From the NCBI RefSeq assembly GCF_011766325.1, contig NZ_BLLG01000001.1, positions 1-64,000 on the forward strand: 64,000 bases of DNA, read 5' to 3'. This DNA is from Streptomyces pacificus (GTDB taxonomy: Bacteria; Actinomycetota; Actinomycetes; Streptomycetales; Streptomycetaceae). The notes under the pieces were generated by a model. It made no database searches, was not told the origin of the DNA, and saw nothing but the letters and a program-made list of their open reading frames with translations. Position numbers and translations under genes: made by a program. Of this stretch, positions 17,302 to 27,100 are shown in pieces. Positions within the stretch are counted from its first letter, which is position 1. Each line of letters opens with the position of its first letter.

Positions 17302-20118
17302 GTGTCCGTCTTCAACAAGCTCATGCGTGCAGGCGAAGGCAAGATCCTGCGCAAACTGCACCGCATCGCGGACCAGGTCAACTCCATCGAGGAAGACTTC
17401 GTCAACCTCTCCGACGCCGAGTTGCGGGCCCTCACCGACGAGTACAAGGAGCGCTTCGCCGACGGCGAGAGCCTCGACGACCTGCTTCCCGAGGCGTTCG
17501 CCACCGTCCGCGAGGCCGCCAAGCGCGTGCTCGGCCAGCGCCACTACGACGTGCAGCTCATGGGCGGGGCCGCGCTGCACCTCGGCTATGTCGCGGAGAT
17601 GAAGACCGGTGAGGGCAAGACCCTCGTCGGCACCCTCCCCGCCTATCTGAACGCGCTGTCCGGCAAGGGCGTGCACCTGATCACGGTCAACGACTACCTG
17701 GCCGAGCGCGACTCCGAGATGATGGGCCGCGTCCACCGGTTCCTCGGCCTGGACGTCGGCTGCATCCTCGCCAACATGACGCCCGCGCAGCGCCGCGAGC
17801 AGTACGCGTGCGACATCACCTACGGCACGAACAACGAGTTCGGTTTCGACTACCTGCGCGACAACATGGCGTGGTCCAAGGAGGAGCTCGTCCAGCGTGG
17901 CCACAACTTCGCGATCGTCGACGAGGTCGACTCCATCCTGGTCGACGAGGCCCGTACGCCGCTGATCATCTCCGGTCCCGCCGACCAGGCCACCAAGTGG
18001 TACGGCGACTTCGCCAAGCTGGTGAAGCGCCTGGACCGGGGCGAGCCGGGCGTCCCGCTGAAGGGCATCGAGGAGACCGGCGACTACGAGGTCGACGAGA
18101 AGAAGCGGACCGTCGGCATCCACGAGTCCGGCGTCTCGAAGGTCGAGGACTGGCTGGGCATCGACAACCTCTACGAGTCGGTGAACACCCCGCTTGTCGG
18201 CTATCTGAACAACGCCATCAAGGCCAAGGAGCTGTTCAAGAAGGACAAGGACTACGTCGTCATCGACGGCGAAGTCATGATCGTCGACGAGCACACCGGC
18301 CGTATCCTGGCCGGCCGCCGCTACAACGAGGGCATGCACCAGGCGATCGAGGCGAAGGAAGGGGTGGACATCAAGGACGAGAACCAGACCCTCGCCACGA
18401 TCACCCTGCAGAACTTCTTCCTCCTCTACGGCAAGCTCTCCGGCATGACGGGTACGGCGATGACCGAGGCCGCGGAGTTCCACCAGATCTACAAGCTGGG
18501 CGTCGTGCCGATCCCGACGAACCGGCCCATGGTCCGCCAGGACCAGTCGGACCTGATCTACCGGACCGAGGTGGCCAAGTTCGCCGCCGTGGTCGACGAC
18601 ATCGAGGAAAAGCACCGCAAGGGCCAGCCGATCCTCGTCGGCACCACCTCGGTCGAGAAGTCCGAGTACCTCTCGCAGCAGCTGCTCAAGCGCGGCATCC
18701 AGCACGAGGTCCTCAACGCCAAGCACCATGAGCGCGAGGCCGTGATCGTCGCCCAGGCCGGCCGCAAGGGCTCTGTGACGGTCGCCACCAACATGGCCGG
18801 CCGCGGTACGGACATCAAGCTCGGCGGCAACCCGGACGATCTCGCCGAGGCGGAGCTGCGCAGGCAGGGGCTGGACCCCGGTGAGCACGTCGAGGAGTGG
18901 GCAGCGGCGCTTCCGGCCGCCCTGGAGAAGGCGGAGCTGGAGGTCAGGGAGGAGTTCGAGGAGGTCAAGTCGCTCGGCGGGCTGTACGTCCTCGGTACCG
19001 AGCGGCACGAGTCGCGGCGCATCGACAACCAGCTGCGCGGTCGTTCCGGCCGGCAGGGAGACCCGGGCGAGTCCCGCTTCTACCTGTCCCTCGGCGACGA
19101 CCTGATGCGGCTGTTCAAGGCGCAGATGGTCGAGCGCGTCATGGCGATGGCCAACGTCCCGGACGACGTCCCGATCGAGAACAAGATGGTCACGCGCGCC
19201 ATCGCGTCCGCCCAGTCCCAGGTCGAGCAGCAGAACTTCGAGACGCGCAAGAACGTGCTCAAGTACGACGACGTGCTCAACCGGCAGCGCAAGGTCATCT
19301 ACGCCGAGCGTCGCCGTGTACTCGAGGGCGAGGACCTGCACGAGCAGATCCGCCACTTCATGGACGACACGATCGACGCCTACATCCAGGCGGAGACCGT
19401 CGAGGGCTTCGCCGAGGAGTGGGACCTCGACCGGCTGTGGGGCGCCTTCAAACAGCTTTACCCGGTGAAGGCGACCATCGAGGAGCTGGAGGACGCAGCG
19501 GGCGACCGGGCCGGCGTCACCGCCGAGTTCATCGCCGAGACGATCAAGGACGACATCCACGAGCAGTACGAGGACCGCGAGAAGCAGCTCGGCTCGGACA
19601 TCATGCGCGAGCTGGAGCGGCGTGTGGTGCTGTCCGTCCTGGACCGCAAGTGGCGTGAGCACCTCTACGAGATGGACTACCTCCAGGAGGGCATCGGCCT
19701 GCGCGCGATGGCGCAGAAGGACCCGCTCGTGGAGTACCAGCGCGAGGGCTTCGACATGTTCACCGCGATGATGGACGGCATCAAGGAGGAGTCCGTCGGC
19801 TACCTGTTCAACCTGGAGGTCCAGGTCGAGCAGCAGGTCGAGGAGATCCCCGTGCAGGACTCCGCGGAGAGGACCTCGCTGACCAAGGAGGAGGCGGTGC
19901 CCGCTGCCGCCGGCCGCCCCGAGATCCGGGCGAAGGGCCTGGACGCCCCGCAGCGTCCGGACCGGCTGCACTTCTCGGCGCCCACGGTCGACGGCGAGGG
20001 CGGCATCGTCGAAGGCGACTTCGCCCACGGCGACGGGGCCCGCTCCGAGACCGACGGCATGACGCGGGCGGAGCGCCGCAAGGCCCAGAAGGGTGCGGGA
20101 CGCCGCCGCAAGAAGTGA
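17302..20118 (+). CDS. secA: preprotein translocase ATPase SecA
   Basis: 938 aa. The motor that drives Sec-dependent export through SecYEG. Walker A is [10 protein letters not shown], Walker [19 protein letters not shown], and motif VI and the helicase core ([30 protein letters not shown]) are intact. The C-terminal end is a basic run ([14 protein letters not shown]) without the zinc-binding Cys cluster found in E. coli SecA, as in other actinobacterial SecA1 proteins. The GTG start at 17302 has AAGGAG about 9 nt upstream. A 19-bp hairpin terminates the gene. Single housekeeping copy in this window. Confidence 0.98.
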   Translation: MSVFNKLMRAGEGKILRKLHRIADQVNSIEEDFVNLSDAELRALTDEYKERFADGESLDDLLPEAFATVREAAKRVLGQRHYDVQLMGGAALHLGYVAEMKTGEGKTLVGTLPAYLNALSGKGVHLITVNDYLAERDSEMMGRVHRFLGLDVGCILANMTPAQRREQYACDITYGTNNEFGFDYLRDNMAWSKEELVQRGHNFAIVDEVDSILVDEARTPLIISGPADQATKWYGDFAKLVKRLDRGEPGVPLKGIEETGDYEVDEKKRTVGIHESGVSKVEDWLGIDNLYESVNTPLVGYLNNAIKAKELFKKDKDYVVIDGEVMIVDEHTGRILAGRRYNEGMHQAIEAKEGVDIKDENQTLATITLQNFFLLYGKLSGMTGTAMTEAAEFHQIYKLGVVPIPTNRPMVRQDQSDLIYRTEVAKFAAVVDDIEEKHRKGQPILVGTTSVEKSEYLSQQLLKRGIQHEVLNAKHHEREAVIVAQAGRKGSVTVATNMAGRGTDIKLGGNPDDLAEAELRRQGLDPGEHVEEWAAALPAALEKAELEVREEFEEVKSLGGLYVLGTERHESRRIDNQLRGRSGRQGDPGESRFYLSLGDDLMRLFKAQMVERVMAMANVPDDVPIENKMVTRAIASAQSQVEQQNFETRKNVLKYDDVLNRQRKVIYAERRRVLEGEDLHEQIRHFMDDTIDAYIQAETVEGFAEEWDLDRLWGAFKQLYPVKATIEELEDAAGDRAGVTAEFIAETIKDDIHEQYEDREKQLGSDIMRELERRVVLSVLDRKWREHLYEMDYLQEGIGLRAMAQKDPLVEYQREGFDMFTAMMDGIKEESVGYLFNLEVQVEQQVEEIPVQDSAERTSLTKEEAVPAAAGRPEIRAKGLDAPQRPDRLHFSAPTVDGEGGIVEGDFAHGDGARSETDGMTRAERRKAQKGAGRRRKK

Positions 20119-20175
20119 CTCCGCGGGGAGCGGCACCGCGGGAGTGAGGCCGTGGGAGTGAGGTCGTGGGAGTGA

Positions 20176-20217
20176 GGTCGTGGGGCCGGACGCCGGGTGG
20201 CGTCCGGCCCCACGACC
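20176..20217 (+). terminator. secA terminator, 19-bp perfect hairpin
   Basis: Positions 20176-20194 pair perfectly with 20199-20217 around a GGGT loop. It is preceded by two or three copies of a GTGGGAGTGAGGTC-like unit (about 20149-20183) and lies 58 nt after the secA stop. Confidence 0.9.
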
Positions 20218-20711
20218 GTTCGGCGGGATGTGACGAGCTGCGACGGGGCATCGGCGGGGACCGGGCACAGGCGGGTTTCGCGGGTACGGAGGACAGGCGC
20301 GGGAGAAGCCCTCACGGGGTGGTCAAGGCCGTTGGGGGTGCGATACCCCGCGACGGCGCCGGCCGGGCCGACGGGGCCCGTTGGGCCGTGACGGGGACCG
20401 GCCCGCCCCGTCCGCCCGGGGCGGCCCCGGACGGCCCGGGTGCGCCCGGGTGCGCCCGGGTGCAGACCGGCGCGTAACAGGACCTGCCGGGAGGCCGGGA
20501 CGGGCTCCGGCCGTGGACTGGACGGGCTGGTGCCGTCGTGGTCGTACGGGGTCGACGGGGCCCGCTCCCGCCCGCGCCGGCGCGTGGACCGCGGGCCGGC
20601 CGGCCCGCGGCGGCGTGGTCCTCTGCGAGCCCGGTGAGGCGGGCCCCGCCATCGGCTGGGGCGCCGCGGGGCCGGGGGGTGCGCTCCGGGGCGGTCGGGG
20701 CCGGTCGCCGG
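20218..20711. other. non-coding gap after secA
   Basis: I see no gene here. The sequence is extremely GC-rich with low-complexity stretches, including three adjacent CGGGTGCGCC-like units near 20437-20463. Apparent frames are Arg/Pro/Gly-rich noise without start signals. Confidence 0.6.
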
Positions 20712-21206
20712 TCAGGTCTCGGCCATCAGGCGCTCGCCGCCCAGTTCCACGGCCGCGCAGCGCCAGCGGAGATCGGTCCCCTGTTCGAGACGGAAGGCCA
20801 TGGCGCGTACCCGCTCGCCCGCGGTGATGCGGGCGAAGGCCTCGATGACGCCCGGCTGCGGCACGTACTCGTCGCAGTGGCGGAGGACGGGACGTAGTCC
20901 GTTCATGCTGAGCGGCGCGCCGGGGGCCAGGCGGACGAGCTGCTCGTAGGCGTGGCCGATGGTGTGACCGAGCATCCAGTGGACGGGCCGATGACCGCTG
21001 AGGACGGAGAGCAGCCGTTCCGCGAACCAGTAGCGGGGGAGCCGGGAGCGGCTGCCGACGGAGGCGCCCGGGCCGTGCTCGGCCCCGTGCTCGGCCCCGC
21101 GCCGGCTCGGGGCGCGGCCCGGGGCACGGCTGTCGTGACGGTTCCCGGGCCTCGTCCCCGTCCTTGCCGAGGTGTGCTGCATCGCGGTCGCCCCTTCGGT
21201 ACTCAT
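20712..21206 (-). CDS. Rv3235 family protein
   Basis: About 164 aa. A basic, disordered N-terminal half precedes a conserved C-terminal domain: YWFAERLLSVLSGHRPVHWM, then GHTIGHAYEQLVRLAP, and at the end WRCAAVELGGERLMAE. This matches the small actinobacterial family typified by M. tuberculosis Rv3235, encoded near secA; its function is unknown. The start chosen (MSTEGATAMQ at 21206) fits gene length; the frame stays open to 21293, and a later Met (MQHTSARTG) is also possible. Confidence 0.8.
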   Translation of the reverse strand: MSTEGATAMQHTSARTGTRPGNRHDSRAPGRAPSRRGAEHGAEHGPGASVGSRSRLPRYWFAERLLSVLSGHRPVHWMLGHTIGHAYEQLVRLAPGAPLSMNGLRPVLRHCDEYVPQPGVIEAFARITAGERVRAMAFRLEQGTDLRWRCAAVELGGERLMAET

Positions 21207-21450
21207 AAGTAACTTCTCGGTGGGGTCCTTGTACGGGCCGGTGGGCGGCGGCGCAACGGCCTCTTCTTCGCTCGGCGGTGCGGCCGGGTTCACCTGTCAG
21301 AGTGAGGGGCGGGCTCCGGGGCCCGGAACGGCGCGGCTCGGAAGCACTCGCGGTCATCCGGGGACGACGCCCTGGAGGGGTCGCGGGGCAGCCCGAAAGA
21401 GTACTTCGCACGTATCCTTGGGTGCTCACCCGACGACGAAAGCGGCGATC

Positions 21451-21957
21451 ATGCGCGTCTACGTTCCCCTGACCCTCCCCGGTCTCGCAGAGGCGCACAA
21501 GGCGGGCGAGATCGGCCCGGGTCCGCTGACCGCCTACGCGGTGACGCCCGCACTGCGCGAGTGGTACACGTCCGACGACCTGGAAGAACTCGAGTACGCC
21601 GCGCTGAACCGGGCCGCGGCGGCGTCCCTGCGGTCGCTGGCAGGTGAGCCCGGTGTGCCGCGCCGCCGGGTCGTGGTGGCCGTCGACGTCCCGGACGGCG
21701 TCGCGACCGCGGACCCCGCTGCCGGGCTGGGAGCGGTCTCCCTGGGCGAGGTGCGGATCGCGACCGCGGTACCGCTGGGGAAGGCGGCGTCGGTGCACGT
21801 CGACTCCGAGGAGGCGGAGGGGGACGTGGCCGCCGCCGCGGACGCGCTGGGGGCGGCGGACCACGGCGACGACGACGCGCAGTTCGTCGTGGACGGGGCG
21901 GAGGACCACGAGCTGCTCTGGTACGGGGTGCAGGAGATCCCCGGTCTCGTCGACTGA
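21451..21957 (+). CDS. DUF6912 family protein
   Basis: 168 aa. Opens with the conserved MRVYVPLTLPGLAEAHKAGE, continues through YAVTPALREWYTSDDLEELE and a central valine-rich segment RRVVVAVDVPDG, and ends HELLWYGVQEIPGLVD. The pattern is conserved as a small protein between secA and NAD-GDH in Streptomyces; no activity is known. A TATCCT element 35 bp upstream could be its -10 box. Codon use is normal for the genome. Confidence 0.8.
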   Translation: MRVYVPLTLPGLAEAHKAGEIGPGPLTAYAVTPALREWYTSDDLEELEYAALNRAAAASLRSLAGEPGVPRRRVVVAVDVPDGVATADPAAGLGAVSLGEVRIATAVPLGKAASVHVDSEEAEGDVAAAADALGAADHGDDDAQFVVDGAEDHELLWYGVQEIPGLVD

Positions 21958-22205
21958 GGCCGGACCGACACCGGCACCGGGCACCGGGTCTCGGACGCCG
22001 GACGCCGGACGCCGGACACCCGAGACCGGGCCCCGGGCCGCGGACGCCGGACGCCGGGCACCCCGGTTCCCTCCCGCCGCAGCCGCCCCGCCCCACGCCG
22101 TACGGTGTGCCCGGCATCCCCCCGGCCCTCCACCCGGCCTCGGACCTCTCCGCGCCGCCCGCGCAGGCGGCCGCGTGCCGGACCCGGGCGGTACCGTTGC
22201 CCCCC

Positions 22206-22868
22206 ATGGGGAAGCACAGCGCGCACGTGGTCTGGGACTGGAACGGCACACTCCTCGACGACATCCACACGGTCATCGAGGCGACGAACGCCTCGTTCGC
22301 CGAGATCGGGCTCGGACCGATCTCCCTGGAGCGCTATCGCGAGCTGTACTGCGTGCCCGTGCCGCTGTTCTACGAGCGGCTCATGGGCCGCCTGCCCACG
22401 GACGAGGAGTGGGCGGCCATGGACGCGGTCTTCCACCGCCACTACTGGGGGCTTGCGGGGGCCTGCCTGCTCACGGCAGGCGCGGCGGACCTGCTCGCCT
22501 CCCGCCAGGCGGCGGGGCGTACACAGTCGCTGCTGTCGCTCGCCCCGCACGAGCACCTGGTCCCCATCGTCCGGCGCCACGGCATCGAGGAGCGCTTCGT
22601 GCGGGTGGACGGGCGTGTCGGCTCCTCCCATGCCGGCAAGGCGGAGCACATGGTGCGGCATGTGGCCGCGTTGGGGAACGTGCCGCCGGAGCGGATCGTC
22701 GTCGTCGGGGACGCGGCGGACGACGCGCTCGCGGCGGCGCATGTCGGAGCGAAGGCGGTGCTGTACACGGGGGGCTCGCACAGCAGGGCGAGCCTGCGGT
22801 CCTCGGGGGTTCCGGTCGTCGACAGCCTCGCGGAGGCGGTCGAGGTGGCCGAGGAGCTGGTGGGATAG
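22206..22868 (+). CDS. HAD family hydrolase
   Basis: 220 aa. HAD motif I is VVWDWNGTLLDD (nucleophile Asp of DWNGT), motif III Lys is in SSHAGKAEHMV, and motif IV is VVVGDAADDALAA. A helical cap sits between motifs I and II. Such proteins are phosphatases of the phosphoglycolate phosphatase type, substrate unknown. The first Asp of the usual DxD is followed by W-N, the DWN variant common in actinobacteria. A TACCGT element 8 nt before the ATG and the absence of a ribosome binding site suggest a leaderless transcript. Upstream 21958-22105 holds GGACGCC tandem copies. Confidence 0.88.
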   Translation: MGKHSAHVVWDWNGTLLDDIHTVIEATNASFAEIGLGPISLERYRELYCVPVPLFYERLMGRLPTDEEWAAMDAVFHRHYWGLAGACLLTAGAADLLASRQAAGRTQSLLSLAPHEHLVPIVRRHGIEERFVRVDGRVGSSHAGKAEHMVRHVAALGNVPPERIVVVGDAADDALAAAHVGAKAVLYTGGSHSRASLRSSGVPVVDSLAEAVEVAEELVG

Positions 22869-23106
22869 TCGTGGGTCGGCCGGCGGGCCTGTGCGGAGCG
22901 CCGCCCGCTGGCCGTGCCCCCGACGTCGGGAAGGCCCCGCGAGGGGCCCGGTCGCGCTTGCGACCCGGCCGCGGCGGTGTTCCCGGCTGCGGCGGTGTTC
23001 CCGGCCGCGGCGGTGCTCCCGGGCGAGCCGGTGTCCCCGGGCGCTGTGGTGGCTTCGGCGCGGTCGTGCTTCCGGCCCAGTGGCCCGCGTTCGGCCGGGC
23101 CGTGCT

Positions 23107-23673
23107 TCAGCGAAGCGGCGCCTTCGCCCTCAGCACCCGGAGGAACTCGCGCATCCAGGCCGGGTGGTCGGGCCAGGCCCGGGAGGAGACCAGGGTGCCG
23201 TCCACCACCGCCTCGTTGTCCTGGAAGGACGCGCCGGCCGCCTGCATGTCGAGTTCCAGCGCCGGGTACGACGTCACCCTCCGGCCGGTGAGGCTGCCCG
23301 TGGCCGCGGTCAGCAGCGGGCCGTGGCAGATCTGCGCGACCGGCTTGTCCGCGTCGAAGAAGGACTTGAGGATCTTGCGGAGTTCGGGGTCGTTGCGGAG
23401 GTACTCGGGAGCCCGCCCGCCCGGGATGACGATCGCGGCGTAGTCCCCCGGGTCGACCTCCGAGAACGCCAGGTCGGCCGGCCAGGTGTAGCCCGGCTTC
23501 TCGGTGTAGGTGTCGAATCCCGGTTCGAAGTCGTGGACGACGAACCGGAGCTTCTTGCGCGCAGGGGCCGCCATGTGGACCTCATAGCCCTCCTCGCGGA
23601 GCCGCTGGTACGGGTAGAGGACCTCCAGCGACTCTGCCGCGTCGCCGGTGACGATCAGGATCTTCACGCTCAT
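23107..23673 (-). CDS. DJ-1/PfpI family protein
   Basis: 188 aa. Class I glutamine amidotransferase-like fold with the nucleophile-elbow Cys (about C116) in VAQICHGPLLTAA and the preceding AAIVIPGGRAPEYLR strand-turn. Members act as deglycases, chaperones or proteases; the precise activity cannot be told from sequence. The N terminus MSVKILIVTGDAAESLEVLY is well conserved. It is divergent from the GDH gene across a 481-bp region. Confidence 0.92.
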   Translation of the reverse strand: MSVKILIVTGDAAESLEVLYPYQRLREEGYEVHMAAPARKKLRFVVHDFEPGFDTYTEKPGYTWPADLAFSEVDPGDYAAIVIPGGRAPEYLRNDPELRKILKSFFDADKPVAQICHGPLLTAATGSLTGRRVTSYPALELDMQAAGASFQDNEAVVDGTLVSSRAWPDHPAWMREFLRVLRAKAPLR

Positions 23674-24154
23674 GGCTTCTGCTCCCCTGCAGGGATGTGT
23701 CGGCCTTGGGCCCTTTCAGGGCCAAAGTGCCGTCAGCGCGGCAGTTTGCCAAGGGGGCGCGTGTCGCTGTCCAGAGTGTCAAACTTCCGGCCCCGCTTTT
23801 GTACACATACGGCTCATGACGGCTCAGGGGTGGGGGGCGATAGCCTTGGACCCGTGATCAGCGCGATACGCCAAGGGGGCAGCGGAGCCCCCTGCAGGCG
23901 CCGCCCGGCGGCAGCCGGGGGACCGCGCCCGGGACGCCACGGCGGCCGGGTGCGAGCCGATCCTCCCCGCGCGCCCGGGTCCTCCAGGGGCCCGCGCGAT
24001 CACCTCTCGGGCCGGAGGCCCACCCGGGCCGGCCGGGTCCCGGACTTCTCCCATTCCGGCGCGGCGCCGACACCGAGCGGAGAACCCGTGTCGCGGCGTC
24101 CTGCCATCTTTTCCACCTACGTCACGCAACGGCGCGCGACAGGAGCCAGAGGAC
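23674..24154. promoter_or_regulatory. divergent upstream region of DJ-1 and GDH genes
   Basis: 481 bp without a convincing gene. Near 23843 there is TAGCCT, followed 6 nt later by a GTG that opens a short frame; either a leaderless short upstream frame or the start of a long GDH leader is possible. Immediately downstream (about 23868-23888) a GGGGGC/GCCCCC hairpin with a 6-nt loop could act in that leader. These are readings by eye only. Confidence 0.35.
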
Positions 24155-27100
24155 ATGCAGACCAAGCTGGACGAAGCCAAGGCCGATCTGCTCGAGAGGG
24201 CGGCCCGGGTAGCTGAGCACAGCCCGGGCGGGGGGCGACTTCCGACCGGGTCCGACAGCGGGGAGCGCCCTGACCGGGACCACATCCCCGCGTTCCTCCA
24301 GCGCTACTACCTGCACACCGCACCCGAGGACCTCGCCGACCGCGACCCCGTCGATGTCTTCGGAGCGGCCCTCTCGCACCACCGGCTCGCGGAGAACCGC
24401 CCGCAGGGCACGGCCAACGTCCGGGTGCACACCCCGACCGTCGAGGAGAACGGCTGGACGTCCAGCCACTCGGTCGTCGAGGTCGTGACCGACGACATGC
24501 CGTTCCTGGTCGACTCGGTCACCAACGAGCTGTCCCGTCAGGGCCGCGGTATCCATGTGGTGATCCACCCGCAGGTCGTGGTCCGCCGCGACCTCACCGG
24601 GAGCATGATCGAGGTTCTCGGCGGCGAGCCGAGCGCCGCCGCACTGCCCCACGACGCCCTCGTCGAGTCCTGGATCCACGTCGAGATCGACCGGGAGACC
24701 GACCGGGCCGACCTCAAGCAGATCACCGCCGATCTGCTGCGGGTCCTGTCCGACGTCCGCGAGGCCGTCGAGGACTGGGAGAAGATGCGCGAGGCGGCGC
24801 TGCGCCTCGCCGAGGAGCTTCCGCAGGAGCCCATCGCGGGCGATCTGCGCGAGGAGGAAGTCGACGAGGCGCGGGAGCTGCTGCGCTGGCTCGCCGACGA
24901 CCACTTCACCTTCCTCGGCTACCGCGAGTACAACCTGGTGGACGGCGACGCGCTGTCCGCCGTGCCCGGTACCGGCCTCGGTATCCTCCGCTCCGACCCG
25001 CACCACGCCGACGCCCACGGGCAGCCCGTCAGCCCCTCGTTCAACCGGCTGCCCGCCGACGCCCGGGCCAAGGCCCGCGAGCACAAGCTGCTGATCCTCA
25101 CCAAGGCCAACAGCCGCGCCACCGTCCACCGCCCCAGCTACCTCGACTACGTCGGGGTGAAGAAGTTCGACGCCGAGGGCAACGTCGTCGGCGAGCGCCG
25201 CTTCCTCGGCCTGTTCTCGTCGGCCGCCTACACCGAGTCCGTGCGCCGTGTGCCGGTGATCCGCCGCAAGGTGGCGGAGGTCCTCGACGGCGCCGGGTTC
25301 TCCCCGCACAGCCACGACGGCCGCGATCTGCTGCAGATCCTGGAGACGTACCCGCGCGACGAGCTGTTCCAGACGCCCGTCGGCGAGTTGCGCTCCACCG
25401 TCACCTCCGTCCTCTACCTGCAGGAGCGCCGCCGGCTGCGGCTGTACCTGCGCCAGGAGGAGTACGGCCGGTACTACTCGGCCCTCGTCTACCTGCCGCG
25501 GGACCGCTTCAACACCACCGTGCGCGAGCGGCTGACCGGGATCCTGATGGAGGAGCTCGGCGGCACCAGCGCCGACTTCACCCTGATGAGCACCGAGTCG
25601 GTGCTCACCCGGCTCCACTTCGTCGTCCGTGTTCCGTCCGGCACGGAGCTGACCCATCTCACCGACGCCGACAAGGACCGCCTGGAGGCCCGGCTGGCCG
25701 AGGCGGCCCGCTCCTGGGCCGACGGTTTCACCGAGGCGCTGAACGCGGAACTCGGCGAGGAGCGCGCGGCCGAACTGGCGCGCAAGTACGCGGGCGCCTT
25801 CCCCGAGGGGTACAAGGCCGACCACTCGCCCCGTGCCGCCGTGGCCGATCTGGCGCACCTGGACCAGCTCACCCGTTCCGGCAGCGACTTCTCGCTGTCG
25901 CTGTACGAGCCGGTGGGCGCAGCACCCGGCGAGCGCCGCTTCAAGATCTACCGGTTCGGCGGCCAGGTCTCGCTGTCGTCCGTGCTGCCGGTCCTGAACC
26001 GACTGGGTGTCGAGGTCATCGACGAACGCCCGTACGAGCTGCGGTGCGCGGACCGCACCACCGGCTGGGTCTACGACTTCGGTCTGCGCATGCCGACCGT
26101 GCCGGGCAACGGCGGGGAGTACCTGGGCGACGACGCCCGTGAGCGGTTCCAGGACGCCTTCTCGGCCGTGTGGACCGGGGCCGCCGAGAACGACACGTTC
26201 AACTCGCTGGTGCTGCGGGCCGGGCTCACCTGGCGCGAGGCGATGGTACTGCGCGCGTACGCCAAGTACCTCCGCCAGGCAGGGTCCACCTTCAGCCAGG
26301 ACTACATGGAGGACACCCTCCTCAACAACGTCCACACCACCCGGCTGCTGATCAACCTGTTCGAGGCCCGGATGGCCCCGGACCGCCAGCGGGCCGGCAC
26401 CGAGCTGACGGACGCCCTGCTGGAGGAGCTGGACGCCGCGCTCGACCAGGTCGCCTCGCTCGACGAGGACCGGATCCTGCGCTCCTTCCTCACCCTCATC
26501 AAGGCCACGCTGCGCACCAACTTCTTCCAGAAGGCGACGGCCGGCTCCTGGCACGGCTATGTGTCGATGAAGTTCGACCCGCAGGCCATCCCGGACCTGC
26601 CGGCGCCGCGCCCGGCGTACGAGATCTGGGTGTACTCGCCCCGGGTCGAGGGTGTGCACCTGCGCTACGGCAAGGTCGCCCGCGGCGGCCTGCGCTGGTC
26701 CGACCGGCGCGAGGACTTCCGTACCGAGATCCTGGGCCTGGTCAAGGCGCAGATGGTGAAGAACACCGTCATCGTGCCGGTGGGCGCCAAGGGCGGATTC
26801 GTCGCCAAGCAGCTCCCTGACCCCTCCGCGGACCGCGAGGCGTGGCTCGCGGAGGGCATCGCCTCCTACCGGACGTTCATCTCGGCGCTGCTCGACATCA
26901 CCGACAACATGGCCGGCGGCGAGGTCGTGCCGCCGAGCGACGTGGTGCGCCACGACGGCGACGACACCTATCTGGTCGTCGCGGCCGACAAGGGCACCGC
27001 GACCTTCTCCGACATCGCCAACGAGGTCGCGATCGCCTACGGCTTCTGGCTGGGCGACGCCTTCGCCTCCGGTGGCTCGGCCGGCTACGACCACAAGGGC